A stretch of DNA of 64,000 nucleotides from Strigops habroptila (GCF_004027225.2 NC_044297.2:99569-163568); one strand, 5' to 3'. Shown: positions 1 to 11,230, counted from the first letter of the stretch. A program made the numbers and translations. Notes: generated from the letters alone by a model not told the origin.

Positions 1-404
1 GGTTCAGCCTGGAGAAGAGAAGGCTCCTTAAGGGGAGACCTTGTAACAGTCTTCTAATCCCTAAAGGGTGCTTACAAGAAAGCTGGAGAGGGACTTTTTA
101 CAAGGGCGTATAGTGACAGGACAAGGGGGAAAGGCTTTAAAGTGAAAGAGGGCAGATTTAGATTAGTCATTAGGAAGAAATTCTTTACTATCATAGCGTT
201 GGGCCGTTGGCACAGACAGTTACCCAGAGAAGCTGTGACTGCCCCATCCCTGGCAGTGTTCAAGGCCAGGTTGGACACAGGGGCTTGTAGCAACCTGCTC
301 TAGTGGAAGGTGTCCCTGCCCATGGCAGGGGGTTGGAACTAGATGAGCTTTAATGTCCCTTCTACCCCAAACCAGTCTGGGATTCCATGATTCTCTGATG
401 TGTG
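1..404 (+). repeat. CR1 LINE 3' fragment
   Basis: This is a plus-strand, 3'-truncated CR1 retrotransposon tail. It starts with the typical GGTTCAGCCTGGAGAAGAGA stretch, passes through the 'ggccaggttggacacaggggcttg' type segment and ends near the ATTCCATGATTCTCTGATG tail. It lines up with the CR1 pieces ending near 20,877 and 55,860, and what follows it is also shared, so it belongs to the larger duplicated block. No open reading frame is retained. Confidence 0.9.
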
Positions 405-1050
405 AATGTCGGTCACTCTCCACTTCTCGTAGGTGGATGTGACGCCCTGTTCATTGCCCAGGTTGAGCTGTGACCCGCTCACATGCTCCACCTCCGGACA
501 AAAGGCACTGAGGAAGAGCAGCCCATGAGGGGCTTCCCCGAGCCGGCTGGGCAGAGGCTGGTCCCCCTGCGGGGACTCCCGGAGCACCCCTGGGTGCCCA
601 GTGGCCATGGGCACGATGCTGCCGCCATCACAAAGCTGTGGCGGTCACTGTGGAGACGCGCATTGTGACGGGGGCCCCCCCGGTGAGCGTGGGCTATTTA
701 AGGAGCGAGAGCCCTGCAGGAACCAGTGCAGAGGAGACCCCTCCCTGGGGAGGCTGCATCTCCCCTGGCTGCCCTGCGCATCCAGGTACGTGTTCTTTGA
801 CTTTTCAATCCCACTTTACTGTTCTCTTGAAACACATTGTGGGTGTGTGCTCTAAAGGGAGGAGAAGCTGTCAGGAGATGTGCTGGTGCCATCCGAGCTG
901 GAGGAGCAGGGGAGAGGTGAGGAGGAGGCCCTGGGCTTGTTCATGTGCTTGGAGCTCAGCTCTGGCTGCAGAGGTGCTGGGGGCGAAGCAGGAGCCTTGT
1001 GTGTGCAGGAGCTGCTGGTGTCAGAGGTGCTGAGAAGGTTGTCCCAGAAC
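405..1050 (+). promoter_or_regulatory. TATA / short exon / splice donor module, copy 1
   Basis: The first of three near-identical GC-rich modules (others near 20.9 and 55.9 kb). In order it shows an inverted TCACAA / TTGTGA pair about 30 bp apart, a TATA-like TATTTAA at 695-701, about 80 bp of possible first exon and a strong donor, CCAG|GTACGTG, with GT at 786-787. A G-rich block follows, repeated at 44 kb. The layout is that of a promoter with a short, perhaps non-coding, first exon. I found no downstream acceptor exon, so the gene it once served is unknown. Some avian genes such as beta-keratins have a small untranslated first exon, but I cannot show that link. Confidence 0.5.
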
Positions 1051-1119
1051 AGGGTTTCCGTATGTCCTGGCTGAACCTCTCCTCTTCACTATCCACCATT
1101 GGTTTATATCCTCCCACCA

Positions 1120-1450
1120 CGCAACATGGTGAGGAGCTTGGCTCTGTGTTCTCCATGGCCTCCTCGTTCCTACTGTCTGTGATGAGGTCCCCATCAGCCT
1201 TCCCTTCTTCAAGCTGGACAAGCCCAGCTCCCCCAGCCTGTCCCCACAGGCAATGTGCTCCAGCCCCTGCCTATCCTGAGGGCCCGTTGCTAAACCCACT
1301 CCTGCTTGCCAATAGCGTTCCTGAATTGGGGATCTGAAACCTGGATGGAGTATTGCAGAGCATCCCTTCCCTTGTTCTCCTGCCGTGCTCCTGGTCGTAC
1401 AGCACGGGATGCTGCTGTCCTCCCTTGCTGCCAGGGCACACGCTGCCTCC
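1120..1450 (-). repeat. CR1-derived hybrid fragment
   Basis: Minus-strand sequence with CR1-like pieces around a GC-rich stretch ('caagcccagctcccccagcctg', then 'cctgaattggggatctgaaacc'). The same sequence appears inverted at about 20,030-20,340 and 55,050-55,360, and in this orientation at about 23,560-23,830. It is part of the subtelomeric duplicated material. Confidence 0.7.
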
Positions 1451-2236
1451 TTGGGTAAGCTCATATTGAAAAAGAAAAACATGCATAAAACACAAAAGGT
1501 TGATATTTGCAAGACAAGAAACGAGATGATCAGGCTTGCATAGGTCAACTCTTTTTCAACACACACAAGCAGAACTTGCTTTGCTTGTCCTCTATGAGGA
1601 AAATAATAAAAAGTATCTGCATGCTGCTGGAATGTAAAAGGAAGCCCTGGCATTTGTATTGAGGTTCTTTTGCTATTTGGTAAGCCACGCCACCCAATAA
1701 GGTGCAATTTCCACCAGAATTCTAGAAAGCATCGAGAGGAAGTACTGGAGTTCTCTTTAACAGGACATTCCTGAGGTGGGGCCAATTCCAAAAGTCACCT
1801 TAATTTTTCTCATTCATCCAATGAAACTCAGGACTGCCGCAAGCTGTCTGGGACAGAAAAGTGGAGTTGCTTCCCAGTATTTCATAACATTAAAGAATCT
1901 CCTTTTGTGCAGGCAAGGACATTCTTCAAAGACAAACAGACACTCGTGAACTAAAGCGAACTCTGGTGCAGTCAAACATAACACTTTTACAGGAAAAAAC
2001 TCCCCAGCGATGAGGACACCCGCAATGCTGCTGCCCTGACACCTTACCTGCATGATAGTACTGCCCCTGTCATGTTCAGTGCTGCTTTGAAATGGGTATT
2101 GGGAAACCACGTTACTTTCTTTTTCTCAAGCAGATCCATTTCCAAACTTCTCTCCTTCCTGCCACAAGCCCAGAACCCTGCAGTCCATGCGTGGGGTCTT
2201 CTCCACTTCCTCCTGTTCTCCGTGCGCTGCACTCAC
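1451..2236. other. Interval without recognised feature
   Basis: No gene, RNA or repeat family recognised. If the HSF5-like gene continues, this is the start of its intron 3. I looked here for the next HSF5 exon on the minus strand and found nothing convincing. Confidence 0.5.
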
Positions 2237-2334
2237 CTGCACAAAGCCGCAGTCGGTGTACGCCGGAGCCGCAGCGCTGGCGCTGGCAGTCAGAGGCTCT
2301 CCCTGGGCGAGGGGTGAACAACACTGCAGCGTGG
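2237..2334 (-). CDS. HSF5: HSF5-like exon 3
   Basis: A 98-bp exon between an acceptor (GAATTCTCCAG) and a consensus donor (GTGCAG|GTGAGT, GT at 2236-2235). With the single base from exon 2 it encodes 33 codons and ends in phase 0. The TLQCCSP segment resembles the HSF5 region that follows exon 2. Exon 4 would begin in phase 0 at lower coordinates and is not seen. Confidence 0.65.
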
Positions 2335-5300
2335 CTGGAGAATTCAAACACAGCGATCAGACTGCCAGAACCGGTGTCCAGTGTGCACACTTCTATTGCT
2401 TACTTGGATTAAACACTGCAGTAATCACTCAGTGAGCTAAATGCCAGAAATGTATTATGACCTCCCCACTGATTGTAAGACTGATTTCTTCACCTTAAAA
2501 CATATTTATTCTAAAGTATGTGTACATAGATTAAAAATACATATTGTAAAATTGACCTACACACAGAGAGAAACTTCATAAACAGTCTTCTGTGTCTTAA
2601 TATCACCTTTTTGATTTGGCTGCTTGACTGTCTCATCACAACATACCCCAGAAAGTGGATTCACACAGGAAGGGCCTGGATGTTCACACACACACGGAAA
2701 CAAAACTGCCATCTTATTCCCAAAAGCAGCTCTATAGATGAAGCAGTATTCTGCAGGTATTAGTTTTTGGTGACATGCAGAGACAACTTACAAGTAAAGG
2801 CATTATTTGCAGGACAGATAATCTTTAAAATCTGCAGTCCTTCTGGGAGAGAGAGAAATCCTTGATGAAATCAAATCTAGGCCGATGTTCACAGGAATTA
2901 AATGTTACAAGTATAACTTGAGATGGCCAAGTGAGCAGACCGATTTCTTTGCAGTGCCTGACACCTACATGGGATTCCTCACCAGACAGTTGCTACGATA
3001 ACCAATATGGATTTTAGTATCTATACCTATTGCCCTTTTTACTATGAAGTTGATGAACTTTTGTCCAGTTTGGAGCAACAAACACGAGAGCTAAACAATA
3101 CCGAGCAAGCTAGAGGGCATCCTTCCACAGCAGCACGAGACACGTGTCTGACTCGTGTTATTTCAAAAGCTCATTCTGAGCCACTTTAGGATGAAAACTG
3201 GACATCTTTCAGAAGAACATTCTATGACCTGCAAACATACTACAGTTCTGGATATTGCCAAAAACCCAAATGATACTTGGGCTTCACTCACTGGGAACTC
3301 CAAAGTATTTTTACAAATCCAAGAAAACCACCAAAGAAACCTTCTGAAGGGCTACTGTAAAAACAGTGCAAGGGAGCAAAGGAGAGATTGCCTGTAACCT
3401 GCTGGAGTGATCCTAAGGAAACAAACACGTAGTACAAAGAACCTAGCTTCTAAGAGAAGAAAAGGAAGAACCCAATGGGAAGAAGTGCTTGTGAAGTAGG
3501 AGGTAAGTGTAAAACACAAAGTCCAGATCATAGGCTATAAAAAGCTACAAGTAGAAATTGCACAACTTTTACAGTAAGTAGAGCTTATAGCGAAAGCAAT
3601 TCATGAATCAAATGCATTGTAATATCTCTACATCAAGGCGAGAATGACAAAAATAACCATGTAGAAGCCCAGACTGGTGATTCCACAAACATACCTGCTT
3701 CACTCACACACTTTTGTCCTTCCCTGTTCCTTGCAGAGAAGACATTTCTAAGCTCTTCTGTCTCCGATACAGTTAATCTCATCAGAGCCAGAAGAAATTA
3801 GCAGCTAAAGCACATTCTGTCACTGGATGTTAGCAAATAACGGACAGGGAACACACATCTCACTGGAAGCACATGTGAGATACACACATAGTGACAGAGC
3901 ACTGAAAAAAACATTTCATGTATCACTTTTCAATAACTTCTTGAGCAGCAAGTGCAGAACTTTTGCCATACGTGTTGGATTGGGGGCTCGCGAGCACTGC
4001 CCTGGAGACACGCAGCTGCCGTGTTGTGGAAGGGAAGCGGCACCAGTTGGAGCCCCTCGCTGAAGCGGCAGAAGGGAGAACACGGTCTGGAGAGTGTATG
4101 TGACCTCTGTGGAACACTTGTGGAGGATGGGAAAGGGAGCCCCTTGGCCTGGGAAAGCTGGGGAAGCCCCGTGCCCTGGCAGCAACCCAAAAGAACCCTG
4201 CCATGTTCTGGAAGGGACTGGAGTCTGCTGGAAAGTCTTGGTTGGGAAAGCAGTGGGGTTCTGGCATGAGGCCGCTCTGTTGGAGTAAGGAAAGAAGCTG
4301 TCTGGATGAGCAGGTTGATGAACCTGTCCTACAGTCACCAGTCCTACAAAACAAAGGGAAACGAGGGTTAAGGAAAGGAGTTTTCACTAATACCGAAAGG
4401 CAGAATGAGGAGCCAAGGCTCCACAACGTTCTTTGGGAAGACCACCTTTGCTCCAATACTCTTAATACAGAAACAGACTCTATTCTTACACCTGAACATA
4501 CAGTAACTGCTGCAGTGGTAACACCCGAACATACAGTAACATCAGTGCTGTGCCAACACACAGTCGCCTGTGGAGCATTCAATCTCCTTGAAACCTGCAG
4601 TAGGAAGCGATCGCTATTTAGAAAAATGCCATAAATCAAACTGCGGAGTAGCTGAGTAAACTAGCACAAGTGATGTAGAAAGTGCTGCATGTTACATCAG
4701 ACAGAGTGTTAAAATAAAAGGGGAATCGTGAAGCACGGCTTTACCAAACTCCAGTGCTGACAGCTCATGGGCAGCCAAGGAAAGGGCAACGTCCATATCC
4801 TAAAAGTGGCTCTGAGAGCACTTGATCACAAGTCATTTAGTTTGTGAGGGAAAACAAAATCAAAGGCAGCTTTTTCCCAGACAGCTCAACTAGTTCAGTT
4901 GAGTCTAAAAAAGCTCAGAGTTTGCCATTTATTTTATTTCCAAGATATTCCCTTTATTCTTCTTCTGGTTTCCTCTCACTTTCAGTATTTCATGAAATGG
5001 TTCTTGCTCTTATACTGTTACGCATTGCTTCACGCAGATTTAATGACAACTTATGAAACATCCCTACAGGGAGGAGTAACATTCATCTCGTAGAGCTGTG
5101 ACAGCTCCACAGAGACCAGGCGAGGGTGTTCTTATTGCAGCACCCAACAGAGGCTGTCTTATAGCTGGTGGGCAGACTGAAACACACGGGAACTCCGTTC
5201 TCCACGCTTCCTGGCAGCACATCCACCTGCATGAAGAACAACCGTCTTCCTGCACCGGGGGAGCTGAGCGGCCGCCAGCAAGGCCGGGTACCCCTGCTCC

Positions 5301-5810
5301 CTGCGGGGGTGCCGATGTACAAACCCCACAGCACCCAGCGCTTCTCGCCCCCTCCCCCGGGGCGCGCCCCAGCTCACCGGGCCTGGCAGCCTCGCCGAGC
5401 AGCTGCCAGGAGCGCTGGGGCGGGCGGCTGGGCACCTCCAGGCTGGCCGCCAGCTTCGCCTTGTTGGCGCTCGTCAGGCGCTTCAGGCGGACGAGGAGCT
5501 CGGGGCGGTCGCGGCGGAAATGGGGGCTGCGGAAGTGGAGCAGGGGCCCGGCGGAGCTGCCGTCGTCGCCCCCCGCCAGGCCCTGCAGAGCCCCGTGCCC
5601 CGCCGCGCCGCCCGCCGGCCCCGGCCCCAGCTTGCGGAAGCCGTACAGGTTGAGCTGCCGGATGAAGCTGGGGAAGTTCCTGGTCTTGAAGAAGGCGGCG
5701 GCCACCGCCGCCCCGTCGCCGGCCGACCACGCGCCCAGCAGCTCCCGCTCGAAGAGCTGCTGGTCGATGAGCAGCCCCTCGCCGCGGGCTAGTCCCTCAG
5801 CTCCGCCCAT
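2237..5810 (-). CDS. HSF5: HSF5-like heat shock transcription factor, exons 1-3, partial at both ends
   Basis: Three minus-strand exons (5378-5810, 3972-4343, 2237-2334) join in one frame to give about 301 codons. Exon 1 holds most of an HSF DNA-binding domain: the ARGEGLLIDQ stretch, the recognition helix in NFPSFIRQLNLYGFRK, and the domain end in SPHFRRDRPELLVRLKRL and LTSANKAKLAA. These are hallmarks of HSF5, a male germ-line member of the family; the germ-line role is family knowledge. Exons 2 and 3 are Pro/Ser-rich and, as I recall the family, resemble the HSF5 middle region (GLLPG, STEVTYTL, TLQCCSP). Exon 1 homology stops at about 5790, where a minisatellite replaces the domain start with its FPxKLWxLV helix. 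Later exons are not in the window. Whether the locus is active is unknown; the joined frame has no stop. Confidence 0.8.
3972..4343 (-). CDS. HSF5: HSF5-like exon 2
   Basis: The acceptor is strong: a T-rich tract ending TTTGTTTTGTAG (AG at 4345-4344). The first two exon bases complete the codon left by exon 1, and the frame continues as LVTVGQVHQPAHPDSFFPYS. It stays open for 123 codons and ends with one base before a GT at 3971-3970 (CAC|GTATGG, a weak donor because the last exon base is not G). The product is Pro/Ser/Gln-rich and low in charge, like the linker and activation region of HSF5. The in-frame joins on both sides are the main support. Confidence 0.7.
5378..5810 (-). CDS. HSF5: HSF5-like exon 1 (DNA-binding domain, N-terminus missing)
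   Basis: The frame is open from a methionine codon at 5810 to a donor reading CCCG|GTGAGC (GT at 5377-5376), leaving one base to be completed by exon 2. Homology to HSF5 begins only at ARGEGLL, about residue 7 of this frame. The methionine and the few residues before it lie in minisatellite sequence and are probably not the native start. A normal HSF5 has roughly 40-50 more residues here, including the first helix and first strands of the winged helix-turn-helix. A loop with a Gly/Ala-rich insert precedes FFKTRNFPSF, as in HSF5. The exon is very GC-rich. Confidence 0.8.
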
Positions 5811-6890
5811 CCCTCAGCCCTGCCGGTCCCTCAGCGCCTCCCCGGTCCCTCAGCCCTGCTGGTCCCTCACCGGCTTCTCGGACCGCCAGCCCCGCCGGTC
5901 GCTAGGCGGTTCTCAGTTCGCTCAGCCCCGGCGGTCCCTCACCGGCTTCCCGGTCCCCCCAGCCCCGCTGCTCACTCAGCGGCTCCCCAGTCCCCCCGGC
6001 CCCGCCGGTCCGTCAGCGGCTCCCCGGTCCCTCAGCCCCGCCGGTCCCTCGCCGGTTCCCCGGTCCCTCAGCCCCGCCGGTCCCTCAGAGTCTCCCCCTT
6101 CCCCCCAGCCCCGCCGGTCCCACAGCGGCTCTTCGCTTACCCCAATCCCGCCGGTCCCTCAGCGGCTTCTCGGTCTCCCAGCCCCGCCGGTCCCTCAGCG
6201 GCTCCCTGGTCCCTCAGGCCCGCCGATCCCTCAGCGGCTGCCCGGTCCCACAGCCACGCCGGTCCCTATGCGGCTCCCCGGTCCCCTCAACCCCGCTGCT
6301 CACTCAGCGGCTCCTTGGACCCTCAGCCCCGCCCGACCCTCAGCGGCTTCTCGGTCCCTCCAGCCCCGCCGGTCCCTCGGCGGTTCCCCGGTCCCTCAGC
6401 CCCGCCGGTCCCTCAGAGTCTCCCCCGGTCCCCTCAGCACCGCCGGTCCCTCAGCGGCTCCCCGGTCTCTCAGCCTCGCCGGTCCCTCAGAGGCTCCTCG
6501 GTCCCCGCAACCCCGCCGGTCCCTCAGCTCCGCCCATCCCTCAGCCCGGGCGCTCCCTCAGCGGCTTCCCGGACCCCCAGCCCCACCAGTCCCTCGGCGG
6601 CTCCCAGGTCCCTCAGCCCCCCGGTCTCTCAGAAGCTCCCCAGTCTCCTCAACCCCGCCGCTCCCTCAGCGGCTCCCTTGTCCCCCCAGCCCCACCGGTC
6701 CCTCAGCGGCTCCCTGGTCCCTCAGCCCCGCCGGTCCCTCACCAGCTCCTTGGACCCTCAGCCACGCTGGTTCCTCAGCGGCTCTCCGGTCATTACAACC
6801 CCATCGGTCCCTCAGCGGCTCCCCGGTCCCCTCAGCCCCGCGCGTCCCTCAGTGTCTCCCTGTTCCACCCAGCCTCTCTGTCTTCTCAGC
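5791..6890. repeat. GC-rich minisatellite of ~36 bp built from two ~18-bp halves
   Basis: About 1.1 kb of imperfect tandem repeats. The core is CCCCGCCGGTCCCTCAGCGG alternating with CTCCCCGGTCCCTCAG. Unit length varies because halves are lost or gained. The left edge coincides with the point where the HSF5-like exon loses homology; the right edge fades near 6890 into unique sequence. The plus-strand frame open across it (5098-7437) is a by-product of the Pro/Ser/Arg-rich repeat. Confidence 0.9.
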
Positions 6891-7640
6891 CCCAGTGCTG
6901 CCGCAGGTCACTGTCTCCCGGTCGGGATATTTGCAGAGTCAAGTAAATCCCGTTCTGGGGCTGAGGACAGCAATTGGTAAGGAATTGATTGATTTCTTTT
7001 ATTTAGCACGGTTGGACCTGGCGGTTTCCCCGTGGCGAGTGCAACGCAGCCCATCGTTCCCTCTACGTGGCAGGGATTCCCAGCAGGAGTTCTGTGGAGC
7101 TGCTCCCGGGGGGCTGCGCAGTGGCTGCAGCAGCATTCCCAGCACGGGCAGGTTGTGTGCGGGCCTCAGCAACAGCTGGACAAGTTTTCAAGCGGTCCAG
7201 GAGGGCGTGTATGAGAGCAGCTCCTCTGGGGAGCTCCTTAACACGTCTCCTGCATTGTTGTCTGCAGGTTCCCTCTCACAGAGATGCAGCAACATCCCAG
7301 AACCCTGGAGTTTAATCCCAAGAGAGTCCCCTCACTCCTGCGGGTCTGCACCACCGGCCCAGGAAGCACCTCGTGTGGTCAAGGAAGAGTTGTGGTTACC
7401 CTCTGTGGTGCCTAAAAAGACTCTGGGCCCCCAATAACCTCCTGCTTCTGCTTCACTCAAGAACATTCAGTCTCCTCCCATGAGGGAGACTCGCCACACA
7501 CATTCCAACGTGGATTCCTCTGGCCGCTTGGAATATTTGTCCTGCAAATTTGCCAGTTAAGCAGGAGCCCCTGGGATGGTGCGTGCAGGAGTATGAGGAT
7601 TATCACCTCCTCATATGCAAAGATTTGGGGTTTAATCAAT
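6891..7640. other. Interval without recognised feature
   Basis: Unique sequence of moderate GC. On the minus strand it lies upstream of the HSF5-like exon 1. I looked here for the missing N-terminal domain segment and did not find it. Confidence 0.5.
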
Positions 7641-7955
7641 TACAGAATCATGGAATAGCTTGGATTGGAAGGGACCTTAAAGCTCATCCAGTTCCAACCC
7701 CTGCCACGGGCAGGGACACCTTCCACTAGAGCAGGTTGCTCCAAGCCCCTGTGTCCAACCTGGCCTTGAACACTGCCAGGAATGGGGCAGCCACAGCTTC
7801 TCTGGGCACCCTGTGCCAGTGTCCCACCACCCTCACAGGGAAGAACTTCTCCTAAGACCTCATCTCAATCTCCCCTCTCTGTCAGGTTAAAGCTGTTCCC
7901 CCTTGTCCCTATGTACGCTTGTAAAGAATCCCTCTCCAGCTTTCTTGGAGGCATC
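7641..7955 (-). repeat. CR1 LINE 3' fragment
   Basis: Minus-strand CR1 tail opening with 'acagaatcatggaatagctt' and the conserved 'ggaagggaccttaaagctca' segment. It runs about 315 bp before truncation near 'agctttcttggaggc'. Confidence 0.93.
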
Positions 7956-8919
7956 CTGTTAGGCACTGAAAGCAAACACATTGTCTAAATTATCATCTCT
8001 ATCATCTTCAAATCATTGTGAAATCACAGTTGAAATAAAATTCAATTGTTGCTTAATCACCGTTGCATTCCCATTAGATTTTAATTCAGGCACTGACTAA
8101 TTACCATTGGTCATTAATAAAGCCCTTTCAGTTATCCCCACAAGGATGACTTCTCTGAACCATTCCCCTGTGAAGCACAATGAGTCACAACTCCAAGTCC
8201 ATTTCCCTTCAGGCGTGCAGCAGCAGATAGAGCAAGTGCCCCCGTTGCCCACTGAGGGCCGTGGCAGCTGGAGGAAGCCCAGCACATCCAGGCTGGGTCC
8301 AAAGAGAGCTGAAGAGAAGGTTCCCGAGAGCAGGAGAGCTCCTGGCACAGGGACTATCCCAGCTCCAGGTCCAGCTTGCACTGGACGCCCTGCCCCTCAC
8401 ACCCTTGGCGGCGGGTCACAGCGGGGCCCTTTGTGACCCGGTCTGTGACACTCCCCGGCGTGGTCCCGTCCCTTGCGCTGCCCTTCCCTCCCCCTGCCCA
8501 CATCCCTCCATCACGCAGGGGTGCAGAGAGACCCCCCAGCCGCCCCAGGGTGGCCTGGCAGGAGCTGGGGGCTCCCCAGGAGAGCAGCTCTGCGCTGGAG
8601 CCAGCCCAGGGCTGCCTGGGGCAGCCACTGCAGAGCGGGGAGTGAGGGCTCCCCCAGGCCTGGGCAGGCTCGGGGCCAGGGACTGCCACCAGCTGGATGC
8701 TGCCACTGCTGGATCCCGCTTCCTCCTCACGCTGCCAGCAGGGGCCTGCGCTCTGCTGCCAAAGGGACTGAGACAATGCATTGGCGATATCAATCGTGCC
8801 ATCCCACTTGGCTGCCTTGGACTCCACACTGAAGTTCCAGCCCGGCCGCTATGGCAGCACTCATTAAAAAATGTGGGATCTGAGCATGACGTGAATGGTA
8901 TGGAATAAGGGGTGGATAC
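7956..8919. other. Interval without recognised feature
   Basis: An AT-rich first 150 bp gives way to GC-rich sequence (8200-8760). Several frames are open on both strands, as expected from the GC content, but none shows a domain or splice logic that I recognise. Confidence 0.4.
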
Positions 8920-9545
8920 TGTCCTGGGTTTGCCTGTAACAGTTATTTTTCTCCTTCTTAGTAGCTGGTGCAGTGCTGTGTTTTCGACTTTAGCCTGAGA
9001 ACAACGCTGAGAACACACCAAAGTTTTTGGTGTTGCTCAGTAATGTTTACTCCAATCAAGGACTTTTCAGTCTCATGCTCTGCCAGCGAGGAGGGGCACG
9101 GGAAGCTGGGAGGAAGCAGAGCCAGGACACCTGACCCAAACTGGCCAAAGGGCTATTCCATCCCACAGCACGTCATGCCCAGTATAGAAACTGGGGTCAG
9201 TTACCCGGAAGGCCCAGATCCCTGCTCGGGTTCGGCTGGGTATCAGTTAGCGGGTGCTGAGCAATTGTGTTGGGCATCACTTGTGCTTATTGTTTTCTTT
9301 TCCTTTTCTCCTTTTAGTTTCATATTCTCTGCCCTTGTTATTTCCCTTTTCATTATTATTACTGGTGGTAGCAGTAGTGGTTTTGTATTGTACCTTAGTT
9401 ACTGGACTGCTCTTATCTCAACCCGTGGGATTTGCAGACTTTTGATTCTCCTCCCCATCCCTCTGGGAGAGGGGGGAGGAAGAAGAGGGGGAGTGAGCGA
9501 GCGGCTGTGTGGTTCTGAGTTACCTGCTGGGCTTAAACCACGACC
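8920..9545 (+). mobile_element. ERVL-like solo LTR
   Basis: The sequence starts TGTCCTGGGTT and ends in GGGCTTAAACCACGAC, the edges of a very common bird ERVL/ERV3-type LTR. Inside are 'agtagctggtgcagtgctgtg', 'aaggacttttcagtctcatg', 'ctgacccaaactggccaaag' and a T-rich stretch before a purine-rich block. No internal retroviral sequence adjoins it, so it is a solo LTR. No clear target-site duplication is visible. Confidence 0.75.
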
Positions 9546-10614
9546 GCACCTTTAGCTGAAGTCCCCCTGTCCCAGTGGCACGCTTGGTGTCATTAGGACA
9601 TTGCTAATGGTCTCCTGCAGTCCTGATTGGCATCTCTCCCCTTTTTGGGGAGGAAGGTAAAGGCAAGAGAGACAGAGCGAAGGGGCAGATAAAATACATC
9701 CCTCAAGGAGTTTTAGAGGGCCTCTCAAAGGAAAGATCTAGTCTCTGATGCAAACTGGAGCGACATGCCCACTCCATGTGGCAGGGCAAGCTCATGGCTG
9801 GAGATGAGCTGGCACTGGAATTGGTTCCAAGTCCAGAGCCCTTCTAGCTCCAGACAGACATTGCTGGATGCCCCTGCTCGCCAGCTGATCCCCAGTGCAT
9901 GACAAAGGTCCGATCCAGGGTCTGCTTATGCCTTCTGAACAGCTTGTGATGTGTGAGCACGTGTCAGCTTTCAATAGCTGAGCCTAGTGGAGAGGCAAAG
10001 ACGTGTTCTTTGGCCTCCCTCTGCTCAGCTTTGGGCCAAGGCAGGGGAGCAGGCCTGCTGTCCCGTGGCTGGTCACTCTGGTAAGGTGGTCATGTGTTCT
10101 CAGAAGCCCCAACAGAAGGTGGAGGTGCTCAAGGGCTGGTAGTTGCAAAGCAGAGGAGGAGAGGCAGGCAGGCTGCCTTACCTTTCCCGGGCGGTACTCT
10201 GCCGGCCCCGGCTTCTCTGTTTTGTCTCCTCCAAGGCTGCTTCTGGTTCCATTGTGTACATGAGAGCCCTTTTTTTGAAGATGTCCAGTTCCACCTTGGG
10301 GAATGCAGCAGGACCTGGTGTCTGTAAGAGAGGCAGGGAGGTTGCTGGGTACACAAGTGTTCTGCTGACAGGCAGGGCACTCAACAAAACCATCACACAC
10401 TCCCTGTATAACATGCACAGTTTATTAAACAAGCACACTACAGCAAACAAGCACACTAAAGCAGATTGGGTAGATACCTCCCTATATATAGTAAGAAAGT
10501 ACAATAAAACAAATTGTATATATGTATGTAAAGCACAGAGGAAAATGAGCAATGCATCAAATCATTACTGCATAGAGAGAACAGGGATTAAGAAGAAATC
10601 CATCACCAATTTGG
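9546..10614. other. Interval without recognised feature
   Basis: Mixed-composition sequence with no recognised family. A T/A-rich stretch at 10,400-10,540 contains 'tttattaaacaagcac', but I cannot assign it. Confidence 0.4.
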
Positions 10615-10619
10615 GTGAC

Positions 10620-10730
10620 ATGGGTTAGTGTGTGGTGTCCCTGACCATGGCAGGCGGGGTGGAACTAGATGATCTTAAGGTCCTTTCCAACCCTAACTAT
10701 TCTATGATTCCATGATTCTATGAATCACCA
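10620..10730 (+). repeat. CR1 LINE 3' tail
   Basis: About 110 bp of CR1 3' end ('ggtgtccctgaccatggcag', 'gatcttaaggtcctttccaa') finishing in the ATTCTATGATTCCATGATTC microsatellite typical of CR1. Confidence 0.9.
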
Positions 10731-10739
10731 CCGAGTCAT

Positions 10740-11230
10740 CCTCCAGGCCCACACTTCAGCTGGGAAGCCCCGTTGCAGCCGATGCTGGGAATCTCAGGTA
10801 ATTGGGAAAGGTCCTACGCGATGCGTCCACCCATAGGTGAGGCCTCAGATTCGGCTACAAGAGGCTCCTGCTTTTATACCCTTAGAAACACAACCGGCTT
10901 TATGCCAGCTCTGTCACTGTTTACTCATGGGGCCGTGCAGTTTCTCATCATCTCAATGTTGGCTGCGCTGAGAGCGTTGGCCAGGCCAAGGACGGAAAGA
11001 CACCAGCAAAAGAAGGGACATACTGGGGTGAGAAGAAGGTGGGGAAATGTGTTGGGTGCCTGCAGAGAAACAGGCACAGGCGTGGGACTGTGCAGGGCAG
11101 GCCGTGGTGCGATGGCCAAGGGTGGTTGCAAGGCTGAATATCCCTGACAGAACTGTGGTCTTTATCTTCTTGGCTATGGCTGATGTCCCTGCCACAAAGA
11201 CTTAAGAGAAGACACATCATCATCATGGCC
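10740..11230 (-). mobile_element. Possible LTR fragment with TATA box
   Basis: On the minus strand there is a clear TATAAAAG (10,871-10,881 region) followed by a GC-richer stretch, as in the promoter region of an LTR. I cannot identify the ends or family. It could equally be a fortuitous TATA motif in unique DNA. Confidence 0.2.

Noticed and set aside
405-1050. Beta-keratin gene promoter
   Set aside because: The TATA, short exon and intron layout fits, but no keratin coding exon follows in any of the three copies, so I give no gene name.
3007-3397. Plus-strand small frames inside HSF5-like intron 2
   Set aside because: Short, without homology or splice logic, in AT-rich intronic sequence.
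5098-7437. Plus-strand open frame of 779 codons
   Set aside because: It crosses the antisense of the HSF5-like exon 1 and the GC-rich minisatellite. The translation is a Pro/Ser/Arg repeat with no domain, explained by composition.
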